Shown piece after piece: positions 1 through 6,872 of a DNA stretch of 13,637 bases. A program made the position numbers and the translations under genes. The notes below the pieces were generated by a model, which worked only from the letters and a program-made list of their open reading frames with translations, did no database searches and was not told where the DNA came from. The stretch's first letter is position 1. Each line of letters begins with the position of its first letter. Origin of the DNA: Gammaproteobacteria bacterium (lineage in GTDB: Bacteria > Pseudomonadota > Gammaproteobacteria > SG8-11); the NCBI GenBank assembly GCA_016200445.1, contig JACQEQ010000255.1:1-13637 (forward strand), written 5' to 3'.

Positions 1-341
1 AGGGGTGCTCCGACGATATTCCAATTTACCGTTATACGCCGCAGCAGTGGAATAATGTAATCATCACCATTGAAGCTCGACCTGGGCCCACTGCAGGATC
101 GGTGTGCGAATTCCTGATTATGGCGTCATTTGCCAACAACACCCCCGCGCACAGCATTCGCGTGTCGATCCGCATGAACGATCAGGGGCCGTGGAAACAA
201 GCGATTCAAGACGGCATGGTCGGTGTGTATCGACGTTCGGATCGCGTTAATAATCTGGACACCGACGTGCTAGAAGTTCAATTGAAGCGCAACGACGAGG
301 AGGGTGTGCTGCGGTTTGCATTGAAAGACCGGCAGCTTTAG
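1..341 (+). CDS. Probable small lipoprotein, 3' end only
   Basis: The frame is open from base 3 to a TAG at 339-341, giving 112 visible residues; the 5' end lies outside the window. The visible part begins Gly-Cys-Ser-Asp-Asp, the usual look of a lipobox cysteine followed by an Asp-rich outer-membrane retention signal, so I infer that the signal peptide was cut off by the window edge and almost all of the mature protein is visible. A GTG at 102 could be taken as a start, but the open frame upstream and the lipobox-like beginning argue against it. The rest alternates beta-like and polar segments, with one further Cys, and ends with a charged tail. I do not recognise the family. It converges on the asparagine synthetase gene. 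Confidence 0.55.
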   Translation, partial: GCSDDIPIYRYTPQQWNNVIITIEARPGPTAGSVCEFLIMASFANNTPAHSIRVSIRMNDQGPWKQAIQDGMVGVYRRSDRVNNLDTDVLEVQLKRNDEEGVLRFALKDRQL

Positions 342-365
342 AAACTGCGCTATCAGTATGCAATG

Positions 366-386
366 CGAGCGTTAACGTAACGCTTG
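366..386. terminator. Hairpin between convergent genes, possible terminator
   Basis: AGCGTTA (368-374), loop ACG, TAACGCT (378-384): a perfect 7-bp stem with a 3-base loop, extendable by a G-T and a C-G pair. It lies in the 60-bp gap between two convergent genes, where a bidirectional terminator is expected. There is no T-tract on either side, so intrinsic termination would be weak. Confidence 0.35.
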
Positions 387-401
387 GAATTGAAAATGGA
401 A

Positions 402-2384
402 TCACACCCCATCAAAACACGCCCCGCGTTTGGCGATGTACTGTGAGTGTAGCATTTGCACCGTCAGTACCAACATCATGATCCACTCCAGCTTCATTAG
501 CGCGTAATACGAATTCATGTCGGTAGGCGCCTGCGCCTGCTCGATACGTGTGCGCAGTATCTGCACGTGCTCGGGGTCGAACACGCCCGCGTCGCGCAAC
601 GCAGGTTTTGACAAATACGGTTCCAGCAGTGCGTGCTGCGCGGGTGTGAAAAACCATTCGCGAATCGGCGTGTAAAATGCTTTTTTCTTGAACTGCCATG
701 GGTGTGCCGGCAAGTGTGGCAGCGCGACTTTCTTCAGCAAATATTTTTCATCCATGCCGCGCAGTTTGAGGTCGGGCGGAATGCGTGCGGTCAGTTCCAC
801 CAGCGGATGATCCAAAAACGGCACGCGCGCTTCCACGCCGTGCGCCATGCTCATGCGGTCGCTACGCCACAGAATCCAGCCTGGCAGACGCGTCTTGGTT
901 TCGATGTACAAGGACTGGTTTACGCGATGGCGGCCTTCAACTTGCGGCTTCATCGCCGCCGCCAGTTCGTCCATCGGATCTGTGGAAGTCGCGGCCTGCT
1001 CGAAATCCGGGTTAAACAAACCAGGCAATTGATCCGCCGTGATTTTCCAGAAGTCATGCCACGCGGGATAGCAGCCGTAGCGGTCGATCACTTGCTGCTG
1101 GTGTTGCGGTGCATGTTGCGCGTACAGCATTTGCACAAACGGCTCGGAAAAATTTTGCGTGTATTGCGTGAAATACAGCAGCTCGCGCAGCTGCGGATCG
1201 CGAATGTCGTTGCCCCACAAGCGCATGTAATCCTGCCGGTAGCAATCGTAACCGCCCAGGATTTCATCCGCTCCGTCGCCGGTGTAAACCACCTTGTAGT
1301 GGTTGTCGCGTACCAGGCGTGACAATAAAAAATACGGCACATCCAAGGCCATGCGCTGCGGTTGCTCCAGATGATAAACCGCCGCCTCCATCTCGCGCAC
1401 ATAGCCTTCGGCTTGATTGTCATCCATCGTGACTTCGGTGTAGCCGACCTTCAAATGCTGGGCGATAGTGCGGTAGATCGGCGACTCGTCCAACGCATTG
1501 TTGGCAAAATGTACCGAGAAAGTTTGCACCGGCTTGCCGTACGATTCACCCAGCAGCCAGGTGAGTGCCGACGAGTCGATGCCGCCCGACAGATAGGCGC
1601 CGATCGGCACTTCGCCGATGGTGTGACTGGCCGCAGCATCTTCGAGTGCGCCACGAAATTCGCGCGTCCAAAATTGTTCGTCGTGCGACTCGTATTCATG
1701 CTCGCGCGGAAAATTCAAATCCCAATACTGTTCGACTTTGGGCGGCTGACCAGGAATTGCCATGATCTGGCACCCCGGCGGTAATTCCAGCACGCCGTCA
1801 AACGGCGTGTGCGGACTGATCGCGAATTGATAGGTGAAATAACTGCGAATCGCGGCTGGATTAAAGCGCGGCTCAACCAGTCCAGATGCAAACAATGCCT
1901 TGATTTCTGATGCAGCCACCAACTGCTCACCGCTCCAGTGATAAAACAACGGCTTGATGCCTAACCGATCGCGCGCGATAAACAAGGTGTGATCCAAAGC
2001 ATCGTGGATTGCAAAGCTGAACATACCGCGCAACTGTTGCAAACAAGCGGCACCTTCGCGCCGATACAAATGCAAAATCACCTCGGTGTCGGAGACACCG
2101 GCAAATTGCACACCGTCGGCCTCCAGCGCGCGGCGTAATTCGCGGTAGTTATAAATTTCCCCGTTGAACACAATCGCGTGCCGCTGATCCGCACTCACCA
2201 TAGGCTGCGCACCGCCGGCCACATCGACAATCGACAGCCGCGTATGCCCCAACGCCGCTTCACCGCGCAGCACCACCGCCTGCGCATCCGGCCCGCGATG
2301 GTTCAGCGCGCGCGTCATGCGCTCGATGCGTTGCCGTTCGGGTGCTGCGCCGGAGCGATGAAAAATCAGAGCGATGCCGCACAT
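402..2384 (-). CDS. asnB: Asparagine synthetase, glutamine-hydrolysing (AsnB type)
   Basis: A 660-residue cytoplasmic enzyme that makes asparagine (or amidates a related carboxylate) from aspartate, ATP and glutamine. The class II glutaminase domain (about 1-210) starts Met-Cys-Gly-Ile, so Cys2 becomes the N-terminal nucleophile; this fixes the start. Glutamine-site residues are visible at Arg49, Asn74 in FNGEIYNY and Asp99 in SDTE. The synthetase domain (about 240-640) carries the ATP pyrophosphatase loop SGGIDSS at 266-272 and the GDGADE segment. It is longer than E. coli AsnB (554 residues) and nearer the longer AsnB/AsnO forms. Amidotransferases of this kind also occur in exopolysaccharide loci linked to exosortase/PEP-CTERM systems, and PEP-CTERM genes lie about 5 kb away, but no glycosyltransferase or Xrt gene is adjacent. 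Housekeeping asparagine synthesis is therefore equally likely. Confidence 0.92.
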   Translation of the reverse strand: MCGIALIFHRSGAAPERQRIERMTRALNHRGPDAQAVVLRGEAALGHTRLSIVDVAGGAQPMVSADQRHAIVFNGEIYNYRELRRALEADGVQFAGVSDTEVILHLYRREGAACLQQLRGMFSFAIHDALDHTLFIARDRLGIKPLFYHWSGEQLVAASEIKALFASGLVEPRFNPAAIRSYFTYQFAISPHTPFDGVLELPPGCQIMAIPGQPPKVEQYWDLNFPREHEYESHDEQFWTREFRGALEDAAASHTIGEVPIGAYLSGGIDSSALTWLLGESYGKPVQTFSVHFANNALDESPIYRTIAQHLKVGYTEVTMDDNQAEGYVREMEAAVYHLEQPQRMALDVPYFLLSRLVRDNHYKVVYTGDGADEILGGYDCYRQDYMRLWGNDIRDPQLRELLYFTQYTQNFSEPFVQMLYAQHAPQHQQQVIDRYGCYPAWHDFWKITADQLPGLFNPDFEQAATSTDPMDELAAAMKPQVEGRHRVNQSLYIETKTRLPGWILWRSDRMSMAHGVEARVPFLDHPLVELTARIPPDLKLRGMDEKYLLKKVALPHLPAHPWQFKKKAFYTPIREWFFTPAQHALLEPYLSKPALRDAGVFDPEHVQILRTRIEQAQAPTDMNSYYALMKLEWIMMLVLTVQMLHSQYIAKRGACFDGV

Positions 2385-2416
2385 GGATTAGAGCCGCCGT
2401 TGTATGTCGTGGCGGT

Positions 2417-2444
2417 AGTGTAGCGTGGGTGAGGGTGGACACAA
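2417..2444 (-). promoter_or_regulatory. Weak candidate promoter for the asparagine synthetase gene
   Basis: On the minus strand TTGTGT (2444-2439) and TACACT (2422-2417) are separated by 16 bases and end about 32 bases upstream of the ATG. The match to sigma70 boxes is partial (3 of 6 and 4 of 6), so this is only a suggestion. Confidence 0.25.
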
Positions 2445-2610
2445 CGCGCCATAAGCATAAGCAGCTAAGCCTGCAAGGCCCGCACCCGGCCACAACCAGC
2501 CGTTCAATAATGTCGAGCATTGGGTTCTGGAATGTCCGGTTCCGTGACAGAGCGGTCATTCATGAACATTTTTCTAGTGTCCGTTAACGAGCTTATTGGG
2601 GATGCGGTTC

Positions 2611-2634
2611 AAAAATTAATCTGTCCCCTTTTTA
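2611..2634. repeat. Partial REP/RAYT-type motif (TCTGTCCCCTTTTT)
   Basis: The bases read AAAAATTAATCTGTCCCC followed by a run of five T. From general knowledge, GGGGACAGATTAATTTTT-like strings recur in many proteobacterial genomes as parts of repetitive elements associated with REP-type tyrosine transposases. No transposase gene is present here. A related motif in the opposite orientation lies at 4018-4042, on the other side of the three-gene unit. Confidence 0.45.
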
Positions 2635-2753
2635 CGGTTGCACTGCCCGACGCGGACGATCTGCCCGCGCTCGCCGCGTACTGGAAGGCGCATTACAACA
2701 CGGCGCAAGGGAAGGGACAGGTGCAGAACTTTATGCTGGCGTATCCGGGCTAA
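2634..2753 (+). pseudogene. Short ORF remnant, phage-like C-terminal tail
   Basis: The open frame after the repeat motif encodes a compact soluble tail containing LPALAAYWKAHYNTAQGKG and ends at TAA 2751-2753. The pattern of a YWK-H-YNT-x-GKG helix and turn resembles, from memory, the C-terminal ends of phage-associated structural proteins; I cannot confirm that. Upstream, the frame runs straight into the repeat motif at 2611-2634 and has no ribosome binding site. The simplest reading is the 3' end of a gene cut off by a repeat insertion or rearrangement. It could also be chance coding. Confidence 0.3.
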
Positions 2754-2804
2754 TATTTATTTTGGCGTTGACGAAGAAACGCAGGATCATTTGATGTGAT
2801 GTTT

Positions 2805-3371
2805 TTAATGAGCCAAAACCTCGCCCTTGTCTCCGATTCCTTCATATTGTGCGTCCAGCACAGACCAGCGGCGCGACTTGGAACGCGCCCACCGCTTGAG
2901 GTTGCGCGAATAGCGGATCACTCGAAACGGTAATGTGGCCAGAGAAACGACAAAATTTTTGTTCAGCACGTAGTCAATCCAGTGTCTATGGACCATGTGT
3001 CTGGCGTGCAGTACCGCGCGGCATCCAGCCGATGGCAGCATTGCAATCGCACGCTCATAGTTTCGTTCAAACCTGTCCGCGCCGTCTGGTTCAGCTGCGC
3101 ACCGCTCGGCAACCAGCGCGCCGATCGCGCCGCTCATTGAAAGACTATGGGTGTGCCGGATCATTCCATTGATAATGTTCCGCGTAATGCCGTAGGCGCG
3201 CGAGCTGAATGGCAGATCGCCACGCAGGGCACTCTGGAACAGGTGATCACGCTCCACGAATATTTTGTGGCGTACAAGGTTAAGACGATAGGCGGGGAAT
3301 TCGAAAAAGAACAACCACCACAACCCGGCGATGAGTGAAAAGTTTAAAAGCGCGGTAAGAAGCTCATTCAT
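2805..3371 (-). CDS. Unrecognised membrane-anchored protein (188 aa)
   Basis: The start is ATG 3371-3369, preceded by a clear GGAGG (about 9 bases away), which decides against a longer frame from 3446. The first bases (ATGAATGA) overlap the stop of the gene before by 8 bp, so translation is probably coupled. Residues 5-27 form one strongly hydrophobic, Trp- and Phe-rich helix; the rest is mostly basic and cytoplasmic-looking. There is a His-rich stretch near 122-130 (HARHMVHRH) and a second weakly hydrophobic segment at about 138-153, followed by a basic run of Arg and Lys. I do not recognise the family. Its partner upstream is also a small membrane protein, so the two may form a complex. Confidence 0.7.
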   Translation of the reverse strand: MNELLTALLNFSLIAGLWWLFFFEFPAYRLNLVRHKIFVERDHLFQSALRGDLPFSSRAYGITRNIINGMIRHTHSLSMSGAIGALVAERCAAEPDGADRFERNYERAIAMLPSAGCRAVLHARHMVHRHWIDYVLNKNFVVSLATLPFRVIRYSRNLKRWARSKSRRWSVLDAQYEGIGDKGEVLAH

Positions 3372-3771
3372 GTTGATCCTCCGGCCTGGTATCTCCGCGC
3401 GGGGTGAGCCCGCTGGATGATCGTTTTGGATCGTGCTCTCGCTCATATTGCGCCTGATACGGACTCAGGCGTTCAATCGTATCCTTATTTAATTTCCGTT
3501 CCTGCCTTCCATAGTAGATCCCGCCAACACCAAACACCAAACCAAGCAGCGCAGCCAGGTGATCGTTTATCGCCCAATCAATGGCGCTATTGACCGTGAA
3601 TTCATGAATTGATGTTGTATCGGCATAGGCTATAAAAACTGGTGCAAATTGTGCCGCAATAAACATCATTGCTCCATACTTGAACGCAGAATGCCCAATC
3701 CGCCCGGCGGCCTCGAATGCATGGATGATCAACATCCGACGTGTGATTTCCTGTTCACGCTTATTGGACAT
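3364..3771 (-). CDS. Conserved-looking two-helix membrane protein (135 aa)
   Basis: Two hydrophobic segments (about residues 32-52 and 70-88) are joined by a short polar loop. The N-terminus is charged, and the charged C-terminal tail contains an SSSGLTPRGDTRPED stretch. Tails of the form 'SS-LTPRGET-PED' recur, as far as I remember, in small uncharacterised bacterial membrane proteins, so this is probably a real conserved gene, but its function is unknown. The gene ends inside the ribosome-binding and start region of the next gene (8-bp overlap). A GGA lies about 13 bases before the ATG, a rather wide spacing. A holin-like or pore-forming role would fit the topology, but nothing shows it. 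Confidence 0.65.
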   Translation of the reverse strand: MSNKREQEITRRMLIIHAFEAAGRIGHSAFKYGAMMFIAAQFAPVFIAYADTTSIHEFTVNSAIDWAINDHLAALLGLVFGVGGIYYGRQERKLNKDTIERLSPYQAQYEREHDPKRSSSGLTPRGDTRPEDQHE

Positions 3772-3794
3772 TGCCTATGCTCATTCCTTTCATG

Positions 3795-4055
3795 TCATGG
3801 AGCCGTGAAACTGTACCGCTCCACGCGATCGGCGGTATCGAACAACACCACCAGATTCTGCAATTGCGCACCGAGCCCGATTGATTTCACTAAGGAACGC
3901 ACGATCTCGGATATTATTTCTGCCCAAGGATTGCTTGCTTTAGTCTCGCTCACGAGAAGTACTATAGTGCGTTCCCACCGGAACGCAATTACCCATGCAC
4001 AGGTCGGGGCATCCCCGAAAAAAAGGGGACGCTTTCCTTTACAGTCTACGATCAT
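3795..4055 (-). CDS. Possible small protein, 5' part overlapped by repeats
   Basis: An 86-residue frame from ATG 4055 (a TTG at 4070 would add five residues) to TGA at 3795-3797, ending 23 bp before the next gene, so it could head that operon. There is no clear ribosome binding site. The C-terminal two thirds look like a normal mixed alpha/beta protein. The first 30 or so codons coincide with a repeat motif (4018-4042) and two perfect hairpins (3968-3987 and 4004-4018). The N-terminus may therefore be built from repeat DNA, making the gene truncated or chimeric. I do not recognise the product. Confidence 0.4.
   Translation of the reverse strand: MIVDCKGKRPLFFGDAPTCAWVIAFRWERTIVLLVSETKASNPWAEIISEIVRSLVKSIGLGAQLQNLVVLFDTADRVERYSFTAP
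3968..3987. repeat. Perfect 8-bp stem hairpin
   Basis: TGCGTTCC (3968-3975), loop CACC, GGAACGCA (3980-3987): a perfect 8-bp stem with a 4-base loop. With the neighbouring palindrome at 4004-4018 it forms a small cluster of structure typical of REP-like intergenic elements, although it falls inside a possible reading frame. Confidence 0.5.
4004..4042. repeat. Palindrome plus AAAAAGGGGACG motif, REP-like
   Basis: TCGGGG (4004-4009), loop CAT, CCCCGA (4013-4018) forms a 6-bp stem. It is followed at once by a run of A and GGGGACGCTTTCCTTT. The run AAAAAGGGGAC is the reverse complement of the GTCCCCTTTTT at 2623-2633. The two motifs thus flank the minus-strand small-gene unit in inverted orientation. 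Confidence 0.45.
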
Positions 4056-4141
4056 CTGATTTTTGGACAACGAGAAGCAGACATTCCTCGGAAGCGCTTG
4101 TCAGTCCGCTAACAACACGAACCAGACATTAATTTTCTTGC

Positions 4142-5365
4142 GTGCTTAACGGCAGCAGTGGGTCGGTAGCGGCCACTGAGATGCTCCAGCAAGTGTTGCT
4201 GCACATCGACATGTCGGGCGGTGAATTTCGCATTAAACAAGTGCTGGACATCCTTGTCGGTAACGCGCTCAAATTCAAGCGCCGTGCACGCAGCGACGGT
4301 GGCGGGTACTTGTATGCAACACGCCGAACTTTAGCAATAGAGAGTGCGGGAGTGGTTGTGCGTAGAGTTGAAATTCCAGACCGGCGGCACGACGTTTTGG
4401 TTACGCCTGCCGCTGAAGATGTAACCTCTGTCGCATCGGCGACGAACCCGCTCGCCGATGCCATCACCACGTTAACGACCCGCTGGCGAGCCGGGGAGCT
4501 GCGTGACGCGGCTTTCGCCGCCTGTTATTTTCTGCACTGGCAAATTCATTTACACGGTCGGCGCTTCGCCGCGCGCCGTTTCAAGCACGATGCACGTCCC
4601 GATCCTGCGCAGTGGCTGAACGAGCTTACGCAAGTGCATGGCGCCGTGCGTGATGATGTGTTGATTAGCTACTTCGAGCGTTATCAATTTCTCGGCGTCA
4701 TTCCTAATGTCAACATCGCGCTCGCTGCGTGGTTGCGCGGACTATGGCCATTGGTGTTGTGTGAGCACGTGCCGTTGCCCGCCGAGGTGCTGGACTTGCA
4801 AGCGCGCGGGCTGCGCCCGGTGACGCTGATCTGCGATGCGATGCGCGCACGACAGCCAGTCTTGCGCAAACCCGATGCGTTCGCATTTATGACCCACGAC
4901 CTGGAGCATGCCTACAAATTTTTCCATGACTCACGCTTGCATGTCTTGCAGCGTAGTTTGTTTGCTGTGCTGCAGGTGGCGCAGCAGCGTGGTGTGTTTG
5001 CACCATACGATCATGATGCAGAATTTCGCACGCGATTCGATTATTTGATCAGCGACATGAACACGCATCCGGTGCACAGTTTGCAGTATCTGCGCGCGAT
5101 CTTGGTTGAGTTTCATTTGCGTATTGAGCACGGCGGCGTGAATGAAGTGTTGTCACTCGCGGCGCAGAGCGATGTGGCGAATACGTTGCGTAAGCTTGCA
5201 TTGGATACGTCGGCGCAGGAGGTGTTGGCAAGGTTAAGTGCCGGTGCGTTGTGTGCGGCCGACGCACAGGTGATTGAGCGGGCGTTGTTGGGAAGTGGTG
5301 ATGCGATGGATGCTGAAACAAAACATTCCTTCCCCCTGCAAGGGGGAAGGTCAGGATGGGGGTGA
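4142..5365 (+). CDS. Unrecognised protein with HDLEH motif (407 aa)
   Basis: The frame opens just after a TAA at 4130. GTG 4142 is the first start, and ATGs at 4181 and 4211 are alternatives; none has a good ribosome binding site, so the N-terminus is uncertain and the first 100 or so residues may be non-native. From about residue 105 the protein is helical and looks well constrained. It carries His/Asp clusters that could bind a metal: HDLEH at 252-256, DMNTH at 305-309, and EFHLRIEH at 323-330. HDxxH motifs occur in metal-binding families such as Coq4, but the surrounding sequence does not let me assign it. There is no signal peptide or membrane segment. The last 13 or so codons (from about 5324) are made by a palindromic repeat, so the original stop was probably a little earlier. 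Confidence 0.65.
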   Translation: MLNGSSGSVAATEMLQQVLLHIDMSGGEFRIKQVLDILVGNALKFKRRARSDGGGYLYATRRTLAIESAGVVVRRVEIPDRRHDVLVTPAAEDVTSVASATNPLADAITTLTTRWRAGELRDAAFAACYFLHWQIHLHGRRFAARRFKHDARPDPAQWLNELTQVHGAVRDDVLISYFERYQFLGVIPNVNIALAAWLRGLWPLVLCEHVPLPAEVLDLQARGLRPVTLICDAMRARQPVLRKPDAFAFMTHDLEHAYKFFHDSRLHVLQRSLFAVLQVAQQRGVFAPYDHDAEFRTRFDYLISDMNTHPVHSLQYLRAILVEFHLRIEHGGVNEVLSLAAQSDVANTLRKLALDTSAQEVLARLSAGALCAADAQVIERALLGSGDAMDAETKHSFPLQGGRSGWG

Positions 5366-5424
5366 TGAAAAAAGAGGTGTGCTTGCACATCCCCATCCCA
5401 GTCTTCCCCCTTGCAGGGGGAAGG
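5328..5424. repeat. Inverted pair of palindromic intergenic repeats
   Basis: Copy one (5328-5364) contains CCTTCCCCC, loop TGCAA, GGGGGAAGG (5328-5350). Copy two (5388-5424) contains CTTCCCCC, loop TTGCA, GGGGGAAG (5403-5423). Copy two is the reverse complement of copy one over 37 bases with about five mismatches, separated by 23 bases. Each copy can fold alone, or both can pair into one long hairpin. Elements of this form are dispersed intergenic repeats in many proteobacteria. Here the pair covers the 3' end of the upstream gene and most of the space before the hydrolase gene, and may act as a transcriptional stop or mRNA stabiliser. Confidence 0.8.
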
Positions 5425-5486
5425 AGACCTGCTTGTCGCGGTTTGGAAATCGCGCAGAAATTCACTTCGGAACGAGGATCAACTTC

Positions 5487-6407
5487 ATGATGCGTTGGTT
5501 ATGGATAGCGGTAGCAGCAATGTATTCGGTATCTATACAGGCCGGATTGCCGGCGCCTAAAGTGGAAAAGATCACCGAACGCGTTTACGCGCTGCTCGGC
5601 CCGGTGGGGTTGCCGGACAAAAAGAACCAAGGCTATATGGTCAACAGCACGGTGATCATCGGTGAGCACGGGGTGATCCTCATCGATACCGGGTTCAATG
5701 ATGAAATCGGCGCGCATATCAAACAGGTCATCACGACACTGACGCCCAAACCGGTCACGCATATTATCAACACCCATCATCACGGCGACCACTCGCTGGG
5801 CAACAGCGCGTTTCCAGGTGCGCAGGTGCTCAGCACGCAAAAATGTAAAGAACTGCTCGAATCTGACGGGTACATGTGGATCGATATCATTCAGAATGTG
5901 CTGGAACGAAAATTCCCCAACACGAAGCTGGTTCCGGCGAGTGATACGTTTGCCGCTGGCAGCACGACAGATCGCGTGATCGACGGCGTGAAACTGCGTT
6001 TTATCGTGCCGCTGGGTTCGCATACGCCGGGCGACATGATGATCGTGCTGCTCGACGAAAAAACTCTGATTGCGGGCGACATCGTGGTGCAGAACATGGC
6101 GCCGAGTTTCCGCGACGCGCATGTCAAGCACTGGATCGCGACGCTCGATCAGATCGCGGCGCTGGACGTCAAGACCATTATCCCTGGGCACGGCCCGGTG
6201 ATGCTGCCGAAGCAAGTGCCCGAAATGCGCAAACGCATGTCTGATCTCTACGCCGCAGTGGAGGCGGGCTACAAGAAGGGGCTCACCGACTCCGAGATTC
6301 GCAAAACACTCGACTTGAGCGAGTGGCGCGACATGGTGAGTTTTGAACAACTGATGGGCATCAATATTAACCGCACCTTTCTGGAAATCGAACAGGATAA
6401 TTTTTGA
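5487..6407 (+). CDS. Secreted metallo-beta-lactamase-fold hydrolase
   Basis: A 306-residue zinc hydrolase of the metallo-beta-lactamase superfamily. ATG 5487 is chosen because GAGGA lies 9 bases before it and the protein then starts with a typical signal peptide (residues 1-19, cleavage near QAG). An in-frame ATG at 5490 is equivalent; a longer frame back to 5274 only translates the repeat. Metal ligands are visible in order: HHHGDH at 97-102, His179 in GSHTPGD, Asp198 in AGD, and His235 in PGHGP. The overall layout matches periplasmic MBL-fold proteins found near quinoprotein or beta-lactamase-like genes, but the substrate cannot be read from sequence. The stop overlaps the next start by one base (TGATG), so the following gene is probably translated from the same message. 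Confidence 0.88.
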   Translation: MMRWLWIAVAAMYSVSIQAGLPAPKVEKITERVYALLGPVGLPDKKNQGYMVNSTVIIGEHGVILIDTGFNDEIGAHIKQVITTLTPKPVTHIINTHHHGDHSLGNSAFPGAQVLSTQKCKELLESDGYMWIDIIQNVLERKFPNTKLVPASDTFAAGSTTDRVIDGVKLRFIVPLGSHTPGDMMIVLLDEKTLIAGDIVVQNMAPSFRDAHVKHWIATLDQIAALDVKTIIPGHGPVMLPKQVPEMRKRMSDLYAAVEAGYKKGLTDSEIRKTLDLSEWRDMVSFEQLMGININRTFLEIEQDNF

Positions 6408-6658
6408 TGGACTGCCGTCCGGGCTGCGGCGCTTGCTGCATTGCCCCCTCGATTTCGTCGTTCATACCTGGGATGCCGCAAGGCAAGCCAGCCGGTGTGC
6501 GTTGCGTTCAGCTCAGTACCGATTTTATGTGTCAGTTGTTTGGTTTGGCGGAACGCCCGGCAGTATGCCGAGGATTTCGCTCCGCGCTCGATACCTGCGG
6601 TACTACCCGTGCGGAAGGTGTGGCGATACTCACGCGATTGGAGGCTCTGACACGCTAA
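6407..6658 (+). CDS. YkgJ-family cysteine-cluster protein
   Basis: An 83-residue protein beginning MDCRPGCGACC, with cysteines at 3, 7, 10 and 11 and four more at 33, 42, 54 and 64. This is the CxxCxxCC-type signature of the YkgJ/UPF0153 family, thought to bind a metal or an iron-sulfur cluster; the biochemical role is not established. The length fits the short members of the family, and all eight cysteines appear present. ATG 6407 is used because it overlaps the preceding TGA by one base; a TTG one codon earlier adds a single residue. Coupling to the hydrolase gene is striking but may only be positional. Confidence 0.88.
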   Translation: MDCRPGCGACCIAPSISSFIPGMPQGKPAGVRCVQLSTDFMCQLFGLAERPAVCRGFRSALDTCGTTRAEGVAILTRLEALTR

Positions 6659-6802
6659 ATCTACCGGATGTGTGGTGTAAAGCCTTCGATATGAGTTGAA
6701 CGGGTCAGCCCTGAGTGACGGATAATTCCATCAAGCTCGACATTTCTAAGTAATTTCACACTTGCCCTGTGTGCGTTGCCGAACAGCGGCGGAGCCTATT
6801 CT

Positions 6803-6818
6803 TTCCATATTCTTGGAA
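6803..6818. promoter_or_regulatory. TTCCA-N6-TGGAA dyad upstream of a PEP-CTERM gene
   Basis: TTCCA at 6803-6807 and TGGAA at 6814-6818 form an inverted repeat with a 6-base spacer, ending 54 bases before the start codon of the following gene. It sits where an operator could be. A TATTCT at 6797-6802, 15 bases after TTGCCG, is a poor promoter candidate next to it. The remaining bases of this 214-bp gap show nothing clear. Confidence 0.25.
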
Positions 6819-6872
6819 TACGGATTCACGGTAGCAGTGGATCGCGATTTTCCGGCTCATGGGGAGTAAAAA

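Larger units (their letters stand above)
2385..2804. other. 420-bp gap without an intact gene
   Basis: The stretch between the asparagine synthetase start and the end of the small-gene unit has no convincing complete gene. It contains the candidate promoter near 2417-2444, a repeat-associated motif at 2611-2634 and a short ORF remnant ending at 2753. Otherwise I see nothing definite. Several sub-100-residue frames cross it, but none has a ribosome binding site and a recognisable product. Confidence 0.6.

Noticed and set aside
633..1322. 229-codon plus-strand frame inside the asparagine synthetase gene
   Set aside because: It is antisense to a well-recognised enzyme with all active-site motifs. 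The composition is typical of a GC-skewed shadow frame.
4129..4470. 113-codon minus-strand frame opposite the start of the 407-aa gene
   Set aside because: It has no ribosome binding site and low-complexity Ser/Thr/Arg composition. I keep in mind that the plus-strand frame is also weak over this stretch, so the true start of the 407-aa gene stays uncertain.
5328..5424. CRISPR-like array
   Set aside because: There are only two units, in inverted rather than direct orientation, and each is itself a palindrome. This fits dispersed intergenic repeats, not CRISPR.
5274..5486. Longer N-terminus for the hydrolase
   Set aside because: The extension translates the palindromic repeats and part of the upstream gene. 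The GAGGA and signal peptide place the start at 5487.
5499..6350. 283-codon open frame on the minus strand inside the hydrolase gene
   Set aside because: It lies wholly antisense to a gene with complete catalytic motifs and a signal peptide, is His/Arg-rich without domain-like features, and has no ribosome binding site.
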